Shown here: piece by piece, positions 8,253 through 17,784 of the stretch
Numbering within the stretch: the stretch's first letter is position 1
Layout: each line of letters starts with the position of its first letter
Assembly: GCF_026410925.1 (NCBI RefSeq)
Contig: NZ_CP112972.1
Coordinates: forward strand, 62,001-126,000
Reading direction: 5' to 3'
DNA: 64,000 nt
DNA from: Halovenus salina
GTDB lineage: Archaea; Halobacteriota; Halobacteria; Halobacteriales; Haloarculaceae
The notes under the pieces: model-generated
The model's input: only the letters and a program-made list of their open reading frames with translations
Databases searched by the model: none
What the model was told of the DNA's origin: nothing
Program-made: the position numbers and the translations under genes

Positions 8253-10403
8253 ATGCGAGAGCCGCTGGTCATCGCATACGTGGGAGACGAAGCACGGGGG
8301 CTCGACATTGTTTCGAGTCTCGACCAGCGGCTCCAACGCCCTGCCAGAGCAGTGACGATTCGACTGAACCGGCTCCGGTCGGTGCTGGCAGACGACCGCA
8401 TCGACTGTGTGTTCTGTGGGCCGGCCTTGACCGACGGCGACATCCAGCAGGCGGTGTTCGATATCATCGATACCCGTGACGTGCCGATTTTCGAGCTGAC
8501 GGGGGACGTGGCGGCGGTCCCGGACGGAGTCGAGATACACCATCTGGACCCAACGGCACCCCCGCAGGTCAACATACAGACACTGCTAGGCGAGGTACTT
8601 GACGCCGAGACAGAGCAGGAACTGACGCGTGGGCCGTACTGCTATCTCGCGGTTGACGCCGAGGACACCATCATCGACTGGGACCCCGACCTCACGGACT
8701 GGACCGGATGGACGCCAGCGGAGGCAGTCGGGGCATCGCTGTGGAACGTGTTTCCGGACTGGGAGAACAGTGACCTGGCGACGGAGTGCGAGCAGCTTCG
8801 CGAGGTGGGCGGCGAAACGGATCTCAGAGTCTTTCACAACGAGACGCGCAAGTGGCTCCATACACAGGTCCTCAGCCACGGGAACGGCGGGCTGGAACTG
8901 TATCTACTCGACGTGACCGAATTCCAGAACGCCGGCGGTAGAATCGAGGGGACTGGTGCCCGTTTCGAAGAGACGCTCGACCGAATCACTGACGCCTTCT
9001 TCGCGCTGGATACCGAGGAGCGGTTCGTCTTTCTCAACAGCCAGGCGGAGTTCCTGCTCGACGTGGATGCGAAAGATGTCACCGGCATCCGGTTCTGGGA
9101 CGCGTTCCCTGCAGCGGTGAGCACCGAGTTCTACCAAGAGTTCAACAGGGCAATCGAGACCCAGGAGCCGACGAGCTTCGAGGAGTTCTACAGGCCACTG
9201 GACCGGTGGCTCGAGGTCAACGCCTACCCTTCGAGTGAGGGGCTGTCGGTGTTCCTACGCGATATCACCGAGCAGGTCACACTGCAGGAGAACCTCGAAC
9301 AGCTACACGACGTTACCCGGGAGCTTGTCGTCGCCGAGTCAGACCGAGAGATTGCCGAACAGACGGTCACAGCAACAGAGGAGATTCTCGATTTCCCGAT
9401 GGTTGCTGTCTGGCGCTACGAGAAGTCGACAGACACCCTTGATCCGCTGGCGTGGTCAGACAAGATCGATGACCGTGCCGACGAGATGGAGCCGCTGGGG
9501 CGTGACAGCGAGTTCATCTGGGAGGTGTACGAGAGCGGTGAGATGCGAAACATGGGCTTCATTCCGGCGACGACAGCAACCTCTCACCACCCCGGGAAGG
9601 TAACCTCGGAACTTCTGGTGTGTGCCGGCGAGTATGGCGTTCTCGGGGCGTACTCGGACGAGCGGGATGCGTTCGAGGAGACCGATATTCGGCTGTTCAA
9701 AATCCTCTCCAGCACTGTCGAGTCCGCGTTCAGCCGTGCCGAGCGCGAACGACAGCTCGCTCGCCAGAACGAACGACTCAACGACTTCGCGAGTATCGTC
9801 TCACATGACCTCCGAAATCCGCTGAACGTCGCCTCCTCTCATCTCGAACTCGCACGATTATCCGAAGACTCGACGGAGAATCTGGACAAAATCGAGCAGT
9901 CTCTGTTCCGGATGGAGTCGCTCATCGAAGATATCCTTGCCCGGGCACGCGGAGACGAAGAAATCGAGAAAGAACAGCTCTCGCTGACACAGTCGGCACA
10001 GCAGGCCTGGCAGAACGTCGACACGGAGACGGCGACGCTCAAACTCGACGGCGACGCCCACTTCACCGCCGATCAAGACCGGATACAACAGCTCTTCGAG
10101 AATCTCTTTCGCAACGCCGTCGAACATGCCGGGGATGATGATGGCGTAACTATCCGCGTGGGAACGACCGAGGAGGGGTTCTACGTGGCTGACGACGGAC
10201 CCGGCATCCCCGAAGGCCAGCGAGAGGCGGTGTTCGAGCAGGGTGTGACACACGCAGAGGAGGGGACCGGATACGGGCTGGCTATCGTGGCCGATATCGT
10301 CGAGGGCCACGGCTGGCAGGTAGACGTGACCGACAGCGAAGAGGGCGGTGCGCGGTTCGAAATAGACAACGTATACTCGTTGCGAGACCCACGAGAGGTC
10401 TGA
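8253..10403 (+). CDS. PAS/GAF sensor histidine kinase with degenerate receiver-like N-terminus
   Basis: 716 aa, soluble. Residues 1-115 resemble a receiver fold but lack the acidic pocket and a clear phosphoacceptor. Two PAS domains follow (about 120-225 and 235-345), then a GAF domain (about 350-495), a HisKA domain with H518 in SHDLRNPL, and HATPase_c (FENLFRNAVEH, DDGPGIP, GTGYGLAI). No TM segment is seen, so it senses a cytoplasmic cue such as redox, light or a small ligand. No receiver lies directly next to it; TatC follows on the opposite strand, 1 bp away. Confidence 0.85.
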   Translation: MREPLVIAYVGDEARGLDIVSSLDQRLQRPARAVTIRLNRLRSVLADDRIDCVFCGPALTDGDIQQAVFDIIDTRDVPIFELTGDVAAVPDGVEIHHLDPTAPPQVNIQTLLGEVLDAETEQELTRGPYCYLAVDAEDTIIDWDPDLTDWTGWTPAEAVGASLWNVFPDWENSDLATECEQLREVGGETDLRVFHNETRKWLHTQVLSHGNGGLELYLLDVTEFQNAGGRIEGTGARFEETLDRITDAFFALDTEERFVFLNSQAEFLLDVDAKDVTGIRFWDAFPAAVSTEFYQEFNRAIETQEPTSFEEFYRPLDRWLEVNAYPSSEGLSVFLRDITEQVTLQENLEQLHDVTRELVVAESDREIAEQTVTATEEILDFPMVAVWRYEKSTDTLDPLAWSDKIDDRADEMEPLGRDSEFIWEVYESGEMRNMGFIPATTATSHHPGKVTSELLVCAGEYGVLGAYSDERDAFEETDIRLFKILSSTVESAFSRAERERQLARQNERLNDFASIVSHDLRNPLNVASSHLELARLSEDSTENLDKIEQSLFRMESLIEDILARARGDEEIEKEQLSLTQSAQQAWQNVDTETATLKLDGDAHFTADQDRIQQLFENLFRNAVEHAGDDDGVTIRVGTTEEGFYVADDGPGIPEGQREAVFEQGVTHAEEGTGYGLAIVADIVEGHGWQVDVTDSEEGGARFEIDNVYSLRDPREV

Positions 10404-10404
10404 G

Positions 10405-11538
10405 CTACCGTCCGGTCCAGCGCAACAACAGCAGCGTCAGCTCGTACAGGGCGACCATCGTGATGCCGACAATGAACGGAGCCATACCAGTCGGGTCTGG
10501 GCTGAAAATGAACGCAAAGCCTGCGAAGCCGAGCCAGAAGTAGTACCGCTTCTGTTCGAGCCAGTGTCGGGTCGTGACTCCCATCATGATAGCCAGCATG
10601 ATGAAGAGTGGTATCTGGAAGATAGCGGCGAACATCCCCATCATCAGCAGGATGAGGTCGAAGGTCTCGGTGAGGCCAAAGGCGATCTCGGCCACGTCCT
10701 CGGAATAAAAGAGGAAGTACGTGAAGATGACGGGCAAGACGAGGAAATACGAGAAGGCGAGTCCGACGAAGGCAAGCAGGAGGCTCGTCGGCACCGCCGC
10801 CAGATAGTACCGGCGCTCGTGGGGGTACAGCCCCGGACGCATGAACAGGTAGGTCTGGTAGACGAACACCGGCAAGGCGATGACAAAGCCAACCAGTGAG
10901 GCGACTTTGATACGAGAGAACAGCAGCCCGAGCGGGTGATAGACGCGCGGGCAGGCAGTCGTGCTGCTCGTGCCAGCCTCACAGGCTTCGGGACTTCCAG
11001 GCAGGTAGGAGTACCAGAGCCAGTTGATGAGGTCGGGCGCGACCGGGAAGACGAGGAGACTCACACCTCCCATGACGACGATGACCGCCGCGAGGCGCTT
11101 AATCATCTCCTCGATGTGTTCGGTCAGCGGCATCTCCTCGTCGTCGGGCGCGCCGTCGAACGTGTCGTTCTCCCCGGCCGGCGCGGCTGCCTGTGCCGCT
11201 CCTTCGGGCGTTCCACCGGCGGACCACTCCTCTTCGATGTTGTACTGCGTCTCAGGGCCGTCTGACTCTCCGTCGGCCTCGTTCGCCGTCTCGTCGTCTT
11301 GTGTCGACTCGTTGTCCCCTTGGTCTTGGGTTTCGCTATCGGCGGACTGTGTCTCGTCTTCGCCGTCCGCAACAGCGTCGCCCTCGTCTGCAGTCTCGTC
11401 GGGGACACTCTCGTCTTCAGGAGATGTCTCGGCCTCGTCTTCGGCAGTCTCTGTATCCGTCGACCCATCTGGTGGGGTGACATCGTCGGCGTCGCCGCTC
11501 GGCCCGGGCTCGCCCGTCTCCTCGTCACCGTCAGCCAT
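10405..11538 (-). CDS. tatC1: TatC twin-arginine translocase subunit, single domain
   Basis: 377 aa. Residues 1-125 are a low-complexity acidic region rich in Asp, Glu, Ser and Thr. The TatC core follows from MPLTEHIEEMIKRL (about 137) with six TM helices and the family region FRQPL-like PGLYPHERRYY. It binds twin-arginine signals and, with TatA, exports folded proteins. It corresponds to the single-domain TatC (TatCo type) of haloarchaea, where Tat is the main export route. It is divergent from the double TatC at 11653. The acidic extension is cytoplasmic and may suit high salt; its role is unknown. Confidence 0.88.
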   Translation of the reverse strand: MADGDEETGEPGPSGDADDVTPPDGSTDTETAEDEAETSPEDESVPDETADEGDAVADGEDETQSADSETQDQGDNESTQDDETANEADGESDGPETQYNIEEEWSAGGTPEGAAQAAAPAGENDTFDGAPDDEEMPLTEHIEEMIKRLAAVIVVMGGVSLLVFPVAPDLINWLWYSYLPGSPEACEAGTSSTTACPRVYHPLGLLFSRIKVASLVGFVIALPVFVYQTYLFMRPGLYPHERRYYLAAVPTSLLLAFVGLAFSYFLVLPVIFTYFLFYSEDVAEIAFGLTETFDLILLMMGMFAAIFQIPLFIMLAIMMGVTTRHWLEQKRYYFWLGFAGFAFIFSPDPTGMAPFIVGITMVALYELTLLLLRWTGR

Positions 11539-11652
11539 CGATACGGGGTACTTTGTCGCCTCTTGTAAGCCTTCTCTCTCGGGCGAAGTGGCGCTGGCGT
11601 CGGGTTTCGGTATGAATAGATTGATAACCGACTACGAGTTAGGGCGGAATAG

Positions 11653-13863
11653 ATGTCTGGAGCGCTTCCCGAAAACACAGCCCGGTCGCTGGCTAACGGC
11701 CGGGCAGCCGTCGGCTCGATGCTCTCGACGGCACAGACACATCTGAAGAAGGTATTTTTGGTCTTCGTGACGTTCATGATGTTGACAATCTGGGCGCTCC
11801 GCGCGTTCGTCTGGGACCAGCTCAAACGCGACCTGGTCTACCAGCGGATGGATGTCGGCACGGAGGAGGCAACGGAAATCATCGTGACGACACCGTTCGA
11901 TGTCATCCTCTTGCAGGTGAAAATCGGCGTCGTCGTCGGTGCGCTCCTCTCGGTGCCGGTACTTGTCTACTTCAGCCGTGATGCCCTTCGAGCCCGCGGG
12001 TACTGGCCTTCAGGCGAAGTCCCGCGGTGGAAGGTCTGGTCGTTCGTTACGATTATCTTCCTGTTAATTTTGCTGGGAGTCAGTTACGCCTACTTCCTGT
12101 TTTTCCCCATCATGTTCGATTTCTTGGCGGCAAACGCTGTCCAGGCCGGATTCAAGCCGACCTGGTCTATCGTGCTGTGGACTGAGTTCATCTTCTTCCT
12201 GTCGCTGTCATTTGGTATCGCGGCCCAGCTCCCGCTGTTCATGAGCGTGACCGCCAGAAGCGGTATCATTCCCTACGAGACGTACCGCGAGAAGTGGCGG
12301 TACGCAGTCGTCGGCATCTTCGTCTTCGGTGCAGTGTTCTCGCCCCCTGACCCCTTCACACAGATTATGTGGGGGGTCCCGCTCGTCTCGCTGTATTTCA
12401 TTAGCCTCGGGTTCGCCAAGCTGGCGGTTCTTTCGAAACGTGCCGGCGAGCAGGTCTCGACGGCCGATGTGGCGAAGTCGTACTGGAACGTGCTCGCCGG
12501 AGTGATCTTTGTGACGGTCGTCGCCGTCTACGCCTACCTGCTCGAAGGCGGCATCGCCGTGACGAACGACCTCCTCGAAACTGTCGGGTCACAGTACCGC
12601 GTCCTCATCGTGCCCGACGAACTGGGAGTCTTCGGCTTCGAGCCGACAGTTACCGCGGTCGGAGCGGGCCTCCTGGCCGCCGTGCCGGTCGTCGGGGTAG
12701 CGCTGTTCTATCTCCGGATAAAGGCCCTCGAACGGAGTGTCGCAGCAAGTCAGGCCGAAACCGACGACGGACCAGAGGCCGGCGAGCCCGCCGAGATGGA
12801 CCTCGGGGCAATGCGTACGCCGGCAATCAAGGCCGCGAGCGTTGAGGCGTTCGTCGAGATGGACGGCGAGCGTGCCATCACCTACGCCGAGGAGGCAGTC
12901 GAAAACGACAATCCCGAGAAGGCACAGGCGATTCTCGACAGGCTCGACGAGGCAGAAGAGTTCGAGAAACAACAGGAAGACGAGAGCGACGAGGAACCCG
13001 ACGAGGAGGAAGACGAGAATCTCGTCACCTCAACGGCAGCGGGGATGCTCGACCCGTTCACCGAGGACGAAACCACCGAAGACGATATCGGCGGCTACTA
13101 CTACGACATCCGGTTCATCCTGGAATCGTTGACCTCGCGGGCCATTTGGATTGTCGCTACCTTCATGGTCGTCATGGCCGGCTCGTTCATGTGGCTGTAC
13201 CTGGGCGGTATCGACGAGGTACGACAGATATTCTTCCAGAACATGCCCGAAGCCATCGTCGAGGAGCCCGAGATTGTCGTCCTCCATCCCGTCGAGGCGC
13301 TCATCTTCATGCTCAAGTTCTCGATGCTTCTTGGCGTAGTTGCGACAGTGCCGATTCTCCTCTATTTCGCCTGGCCCGCTATCGAGGAACGCGGGGTCTC
13401 GAACGGCGACCAGAACGTCATCCTCTACTGGGCCGTGACGCTGTTCGCGACGCTCATCGGCGGAACTGCGCTCGGCTTCCTCTATATCGCGCCGACGTTA
13501 CTCTCCTTGCTCGCCAAGGACGTTGTGCTCAACAACATGATTGTCGCCTACCGAATCAGCAGCTTCGGCTGGCTGGTCATCTACCTGACCGTCGGTGTCG
13601 GTGCGCTCACGATGATTCCGGTTACGATGGTGTTGTTCACCCACGGAAACATCGTCTCCTACGGTCAACTTCGCGAGCGATGGCGCGGTGTCATCCTTGC
13701 CTTCTTCGCAGCAGCCGGCTTCCTGTCACCAAACGGTCTCTGGACGATGTTCATCGTCGCCATCCCAGCTGCACTCGCGTACGGCATCGGCCTTGGACTC
13801 TGTTGGATGTACACCCGCGTCGGCAGCCGAGTTCCGCGCCGCCGCGGTGAGGCCGCCGACTAA
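11653..13863 (+). CDS. tatC2: TatCt: natural fusion of two TatC domains
   Basis: 736 aa. TatC domain 1 (about 25-265) has six TM helices. A TM helix near 290 and another near 330 follow, then an acidic linker (about 360-470, with a Glu/Asp-rich stretch at 435-460). TatC domain 2 spans about 490-725. The total is about 14 TM helices. This architecture is known from haloarchaea as TatCt, and is essential in Haloferax volcanii. It is divergent from tatC1 with 114 bp between them. The start is ATG 11653. Confidence 0.88.
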   Translation: MSGALPENTARSLANGRAAVGSMLSTAQTHLKKVFLVFVTFMMLTIWALRAFVWDQLKRDLVYQRMDVGTEEATEIIVTTPFDVILLQVKIGVVVGALLSVPVLVYFSRDALRARGYWPSGEVPRWKVWSFVTIIFLLILLGVSYAYFLFFPIMFDFLAANAVQAGFKPTWSIVLWTEFIFFLSLSFGIAAQLPLFMSVTARSGIIPYETYREKWRYAVVGIFVFGAVFSPPDPFTQIMWGVPLVSLYFISLGFAKLAVLSKRAGEQVSTADVAKSYWNVLAGVIFVTVVAVYAYLLEGGIAVTNDLLETVGSQYRVLIVPDELGVFGFEPTVTAVGAGLLAAVPVVGVALFYLRIKALERSVAASQAETDDGPEAGEPAEMDLGAMRTPAIKAASVEAFVEMDGERAITYAEEAVENDNPEKAQAILDRLDEAEEFEKQQEDESDEEPDEEEDENLVTSTAAGMLDPFTEDETTEDDIGGYYYDIRFILESLTSRAIWIVATFMVVMAGSFMWLYLGGIDEVRQIFFQNMPEAIVEEPEIVVLHPVEALIFMLKFSMLLGVVATVPILLYFAWPAIEERGVSNGDQNVILYWAVTLFATLIGGTALGFLYIAPTLLSLLAKDVVLNNMIVAYRISSFGWLVIYLTVGVGALTMIPVTMVLFTHGNIVSYGQLRERWRGVILAFFAAAGFLSPNGLWTMFIVAIPAALAYGIGLGLCWMYTRVGSRVPRRRGEAAD

Positions 13864-13926
13864 TAATTTGTTGGCAGCACTGAACTCTGAGGAACGAGGA
13901 AATCTTTTTTCAATGGTTGCTGCGAA

Positions 13927-15786
13927 GTGGCGGGTGTGAACCAGCGCATCCGGGTACTGGTTGTCGACGACAGTGAATTCTTTGGGACGCTTGTCTCTGG
14001 CGAACTCGAACGGTTGTACGACATGGAGGTCGTCCAGGCCACGAGCGGTCAGGAAGCCCTCGACAATCTCGACGACAGCTTCGAATGCATCGTCAGCGAC
14101 TACGACATGCCCGGGACCGACGGCATTGAGCTGTTCGAAATCGTTCGCGAGCGTGGATTCGAGATGCCGTTTTTTCTGTTGACCGCCGCCGGAAGCGAGG
14201 AGGTCGCGAGCAGAGCGATTACTGCCGGTATCGACGATTACTTTCCGAAGACGAGCGGCGACGACCAGTTCGACATCCTGGGTAACCGCATCGAGAACGT
14301 GGTCACGAAGCGCCGAACCGCCGCACGTCTCGAACGCCAGCGGGTGCTTCACGAACAGCTCTGGAACGTGACCCAAGAGCTGCTTACCGCCGGCACACAC
14401 GAACAGATGTGCGGACAGGTCTGCCAGGAGCTGATAGATATCGACCAGTTTGCGTTCGCGTGGGTCGAAACGCCAGACGGGACGAGGCTCGGCTCGGCGG
14501 GATCTGACGCTGTCGAGAGAGACGCTGTCAGAGCACAGCTCGGGCCCGCCGACGAGACACAGTCTCTCACGACCAGTCGAACATCATCCGCGGACGGAGC
14601 CGAGCGGACTATCGCGAGGGTTCCACTGGAGCATCGAGGGGAGCGCCACGGGTCGCTCGTGGTCGGAAGCGAGTCCGGGGCAGAGTTCCGTGAATCTGAC
14701 AGACAGTCACTCTCTCATCTGGGGACGACCATCGGCCACGCGCTCGCGGCCACTGAGATGCGCAGAGAGGTCGAACTCTTCCAGACGGCGGTTGAGCAGG
14801 CCGAAACCGCCGTCGCCATCACCGACACCGCGGGCCGGATAACGTACGCAAACTCCGCGTTTTATGAGATAACCGGATACGAACCGGACAGCCTGCGGGG
14901 GAGCTCTGTCGACAAATTGGCCTCTGAGTCCTTCAGCGCCGAGGACTACGAACGGCTCTGGAAGCGGGTGAGCGGCGGCGAGACAGTCAGACGGGAGGTC
15001 GTCCAGCGTCGCCGTGACGGCGGCCAGTTCGTCGCCGACCTCTCTGTTGCACCGGTCGCGGTCGATGGCGACCTCCAGCGATTCATTATCATCGAATCTG
15101 ATATCACCGAGCTCAAAGCTCGTGAACAGCGCCTGGAAGTGATGAACCGCGTCATCCGCCACAACCTCCGCAACGACCTGAACGTCGTGACCGGCAACAT
15201 CTCGCTGTTGCTTTCAGAGCTGGAATCCGAACAGGGCCGGGCCCACGCCAAGCGGGCCCAGTCCAAAATCGAGGACTTGCTCGCCCTCAGCGAGAAGGCA
15301 CGGATCGCAAACCGCATCGTCGAGACCACAACCGACGAGCAAAAGCACAGCAAAGCGTCGATATCAGTGGTCGTCGAATCGGTGGTCTCGGACCTCCGGG
15401 ACGAGTATCCCGAGGCGACGCTCCGGAGTGACATCGAGGAATCGGTTCCGGTTCCTGAGGGGCCACTCGAAATCTGTCTGCGCGAGCTGGTGACGAACGC
15501 GATCGTCCACGACGAGAGTCAGCCCGAGGTCAGTATCACCGCAGAGTCCTCAACAACACACGACGCCATGGTCGAAATCGACATCGCCGATGACGGGCCC
15601 GGAATCCCGAAAGTCGAGCGCCAAACGCTCGAACGCGGGCACGAGACCGACCTCGAACACAGTAGTTCGCTCGGTCTCTGGCTGGTCCACTGGGTCGTGA
15701 CGTTTCTCGGGGGCGAACTCCAGATTGTCGAGGCTGGCGAGGACGGCAGCACAGTCCGCATCCGAATGCCAACAGGAGCCGAGTGA
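13927..15786 (+). CDS. Hybrid receiver-GAF-PAS-histidine kinase
   Basis: 619 aa from GTG. The receiver at 1-125 has DDS near residue 16 and D60-region YDMPGTDG. A GAF-like domain spans about 145-275, PAS about 285-400, and the haloarchaeal-type H-box IRHNLRNDL has H412. HATPase_c ends the protein (ELVTNAIVHDE, DDGPGIP). The N-terminal receiver could take phosphate from another kinase and pass control to the transmitter. It is alone between tatC2 and the convergent nop5-flpA operon; the T-rich stretch at about 13904-13911 may end tatC2 transcription. Confidence 0.85.
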   Translation: MAGVNQRIRVLVVDDSEFFGTLVSGELERLYDMEVVQATSGQEALDNLDDSFECIVSDYDMPGTDGIELFEIVRERGFEMPFFLLTAAGSEEVASRAITAGIDDYFPKTSGDDQFDILGNRIENVVTKRRTAARLERQRVLHEQLWNVTQELLTAGTHEQMCGQVCQELIDIDQFAFAWVETPDGTRLGSAGSDAVERDAVRAQLGPADETQSLTTSRTSSADGAERTIARVPLEHRGERHGSLVVGSESGAEFRESDRQSLSHLGTTIGHALAATEMRREVELFQTAVEQAETAVAITDTAGRITYANSAFYEITGYEPDSLRGSSVDKLASESFSAEDYERLWKRVSGGETVRREVVQRRRDGGQFVADLSVAPVAVDGDLQRFIIIESDITELKAREQRLEVMNRVIRHNLRNDLNVVTGNISLLLSELESEQGRAHAKRAQSKIEDLLALSEKARIANRIVETTTDEQKHSKASISVVVESVVSDLRDEYPEATLRSDIEESVPVPEGPLEICLRELVTNAIVHDESQPEVSITAESSTTHDAMVEIDIADDGPGIPKVERQTLERGHETDLEHSSSLGLWLVHWVVTFLGGELQIVEAGEDGSTVRIRMPTGAE

Positions 15787-16242
15787 TTACAGTCCTTCGA
15801 GCGTCCGCAGGCGGGTTTCGACCGCTGCGGGCATCCCGCCTGGCCCGTCTCTGACCCGGTGTGTTGGTACGAAAATGGGTGTCGGATTCGCCGCCAGCGC
15901 CTCCCGTATCTGTCGCCCGTCGTCCTCCGGGTCGAGGCCAGCGGCCATGTGACCGACCTGTTTGACGGTCGCGCTCTCGCCGTAGGGTATCTGCCGGACT
16001 GCCGTGAGCACCTCGCGCTGGTCGGTCGGCATCGTCATCGCGACCTCGACATCGCCGAAGCTGTCGCGTTCGCCCTGGAGATACGCCTCGATGCGGTCGA
16101 GGAAAGCGTGCTCGTCGGACGCATCCGCGGCAGGCGTCTGTGGGAAATCGACCGACAGCACGCGTTTCTGTGCGATACCAATCTGTACGTGTCGGTCTAG
16201 ATACGCAGACTCGACCGCGTAGATGCCGGCTGTCTCGTCCAT
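15787..16242 (-). CDS. Alkyltransferase-like protein: O6-methylguanine methyltransferase fold without the acceptor Cys
   Basis: 151 aa from ATG 16242; an in-frame extension upstream has unlike composition. Residues about 65-151 match the Ogt/MGMT DNA-binding domain (IPYGESATVKQVG, then NPTPIFVP, then HRV). The active-site PCHRV is PTHRV here, with ACA (Thr) replacing the Cys codon. The family's GYxGG loop is also altered. It should therefore not accept alkyl groups and may instead bind damaged bases like alkyltransferase-like proteins. It starts 4 bp after the fibrillarin stop, so it is the third gene of the nop5-flpA operon. Confidence 0.8.
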   Translation of the reverse strand: MDETAGIYAVESAYLDRHVQIGIAQKRVLSVDFPQTPAADASDEHAFLDRIEAYLQGERDSFGDVEVAMTMPTDQREVLTAVRQIPYGESATVKQVGHMAAGLDPEDDGRQIREALAANPTPIFVPTHRVRDGPGGMPAAVETRLRTLEGL

Positions 16243-16246
16243 GCTC

Positions 16247-16903
16247 TCACTGGGCTCCCGATTGACTTGAAGATGTCTCCGAGTCAGGGACGGCGACGAC
16301 GCCGAGGTGGTCGTCGTGATACGGCTCGAGCGAGCGCGTCTCCAGTATCTCGTATTCCTCCCGGAGTTCACCCAGCACATCCTCGAAGACGTTCTCGGGC
16401 CGTCTGGTCACGTCCTCGCTCCGTGCCTTGATTGCCAGCAAGAGCTTGCCGTCGTCGAGAAAGCGGCGGTTTTCGAGGGCGACGCGGGCCTGCCCGCGTG
16501 TCGCGACATCCTGCACGATGACGTCGACCGGTTCGACGACGTGGGCGTATTCTGTTGGTTCTCTGGCGTCGCTCAACAGCGGGAACAGACGCGGCCGGTC
16601 CTCGGCAACAGACAGCAGGTCCCGCATCGGCCGCGGCGCGAACTCGACCGCGTAGGTCGGTCCCGCGAAATCAGCCACGTGACTCACGGTCGTTCCGGAC
16701 GCGGCACCGAGATAGAGCACCGTCTCGCCGCCAGTGAGTCCAACATCCATCCCGGAATCGAGCATCGCACCCAGTTTCGAGCGGCCCGGGTCCCAGCGCC
16801 GCCAGCCGTCGTCGGTCGGCTCGCCGTAGACTGGCTTGCCACGCGTAGCGAGTCCAGTCTCGCCGTCGATTTCTCGCCGCTGGACACCATCGGGGAGAGT
16901 CAC
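16247..16903 (-). CDS. flpA: Fibrillarin-like 2'-O-methyltransferase
   Basis: 218 aa. The SAM-dependent Rossmann methyltransferase is recognisable by YLGAASGTTVSHVAD (SAM loop), YAVEFAPRPMRDL and VQDVATRGQA, all fibrillarin signatures. With Nop5 and L7Ae it forms the C/D box sRNP that methylates ribose 2'-OH in rRNA and tRNA. The ATG overlaps the Nop5 stop by 4 nt (ATGA), so translation is coupled. The last 10 residues are Ser/Gln-rich and variable. Confidence 0.93.
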   Translation of the reverse strand: MTLPDGVQRREIDGETGLATRGKPVYGEPTDDGWRRWDPGRSKLGAMLDSGMDVGLTGGETVLYLGAASGTTVSHVADFAGPTYAVEFAPRPMRDLLSVAEDRPRLFPLLSDAREPTEYAHVVEPVDVIVQDVATRGQARVALENRRFLDDGKLLLAIKARSEDVTRRPENVFEDVLGELREEYEILETRSLEPYHDDHLGVVAVPDSETSSSQSGAQ

Positions 16904-17745
16904 GCCGAATCACGAGCGCGGATGCGCTCGATTCGCTCGGCAAGTTCGTCTTCTAGCTCGGGCTTTCGGTCGCCGGAGTAGTGGTCGACACGAGCCGCAA
17001 TCGAGAGCTTCCCCGCGAGTGCCCGGGCCGCCGACCCACGGTTTTCTGGCGGTGTCCCTCGGACCGCCTCGTGGAGATAGATGACGCCGTGTTTTGGCGA
17101 TGTTGCACCCCCTCGCAGATGGGCGAACAGCGCTTCCTCCGCTCCGAGCACCTGGACAGTGCCGCTCGGCTTTTTCGCCAGCGCCTCCAGCCCACCCGCT
17201 AGCGCGATGAGCCGGGCCGCCAGTTCCGGGCCCGCAAGCGCCGAGAGATTCGGTGCGACATCTGGCGTCCATCGCTCGACGAATGTCCGAAGCTCTCCGG
17301 CCTGATCGTCGAGCGCCGCGACACGGGAGGCGAAGCTCACAATCTGTGCCTCGACTGGGTTGTCGACATCTCGCTTGGCGAGTTCCTGGACGTAGTCGGT
17401 GTCGACAACCGCGTCGCTATCGTGAGTCCCCGCCCACTCGGCGACCCGTTCTGTTAGCTCGTTTGCGACGCGCTCGCAGTCGTCTAGCGACCGGATGGCG
17501 TGAATGAGCTGCTGGTCGTCGGCGCGCTCGCGCTCGGCGACGGTCTGCTCGCCTGCGTCCAGTGTCACCTCGTGGAGCCAGTCGTAGTACGCCGACTCGT
17601 CGTCAACAGCCCCCGCTTCGACCGCTTCCTGTGGCCACTCGCTCGGTTGGGCGGCCGAACCCTCTCGAACTGCGGCGACAGCAGCGTCGGTGTCGGTCCG
17701 GTCGAGCCCCGCAAACCAGCCGGACCCGGCGTCGTGTGTCGTCAT
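16900..17745 (-). CDS. Nop5/Nop56-Nop58 family C/D box sRNP core protein
   Basis: 281 aa from ATG 17745 (MTTHDAG); 13 more codons are open upstream. It has a helical coiled-coil middle (about 90-150) and the Nop domain (about 155-265), including VAPNLSALAGPELAARLIALAGGLEALAKKPSGTVQVLGAEEALFAHL-type signature segments and the PKHGVIYLH strand. It bridges fibrillarin to the L7Ae-guide RNA complex. It forms an operon with flpA and the alkyltransferase-like gene. The C-terminal basic tail of eukaryotic relatives is reduced. Confidence 0.92.
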   Translation of the reverse strand: MTTHDAGSGWFAGLDRTDTDAAVAAVREGSAAQPSEWPQEAVEAGAVDDESAYYDWLHEVTLDAGEQTVAERERADDQQLIHAIRSLDDCERVANELTERVAEWAGTHDSDAVVDTDYVQELAKRDVDNPVEAQIVSFASRVAALDDQAGELRTFVERWTPDVAPNLSALAGPELAARLIALAGGLEALAKKPSGTVQVLGAEEALFAHLRGGATSPKHGVIYLHEAVRGTPPENRGSAARALAGKLSIAARVDHYSGDRKPELEDELAERIERIRARDSA

Positions 17746-17784
17746 GTAGCCCCGTACAACCTCACACCTAAAAACAGCACTCAC

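Noticed and set aside
16243..16380. 46-codon N-terminal extension of the alkyltransferase-like protein
   Set aside because: Arg/Ser/Thr-rich and inside the fibrillarin gene; ATG 16242 gives the normal family start.
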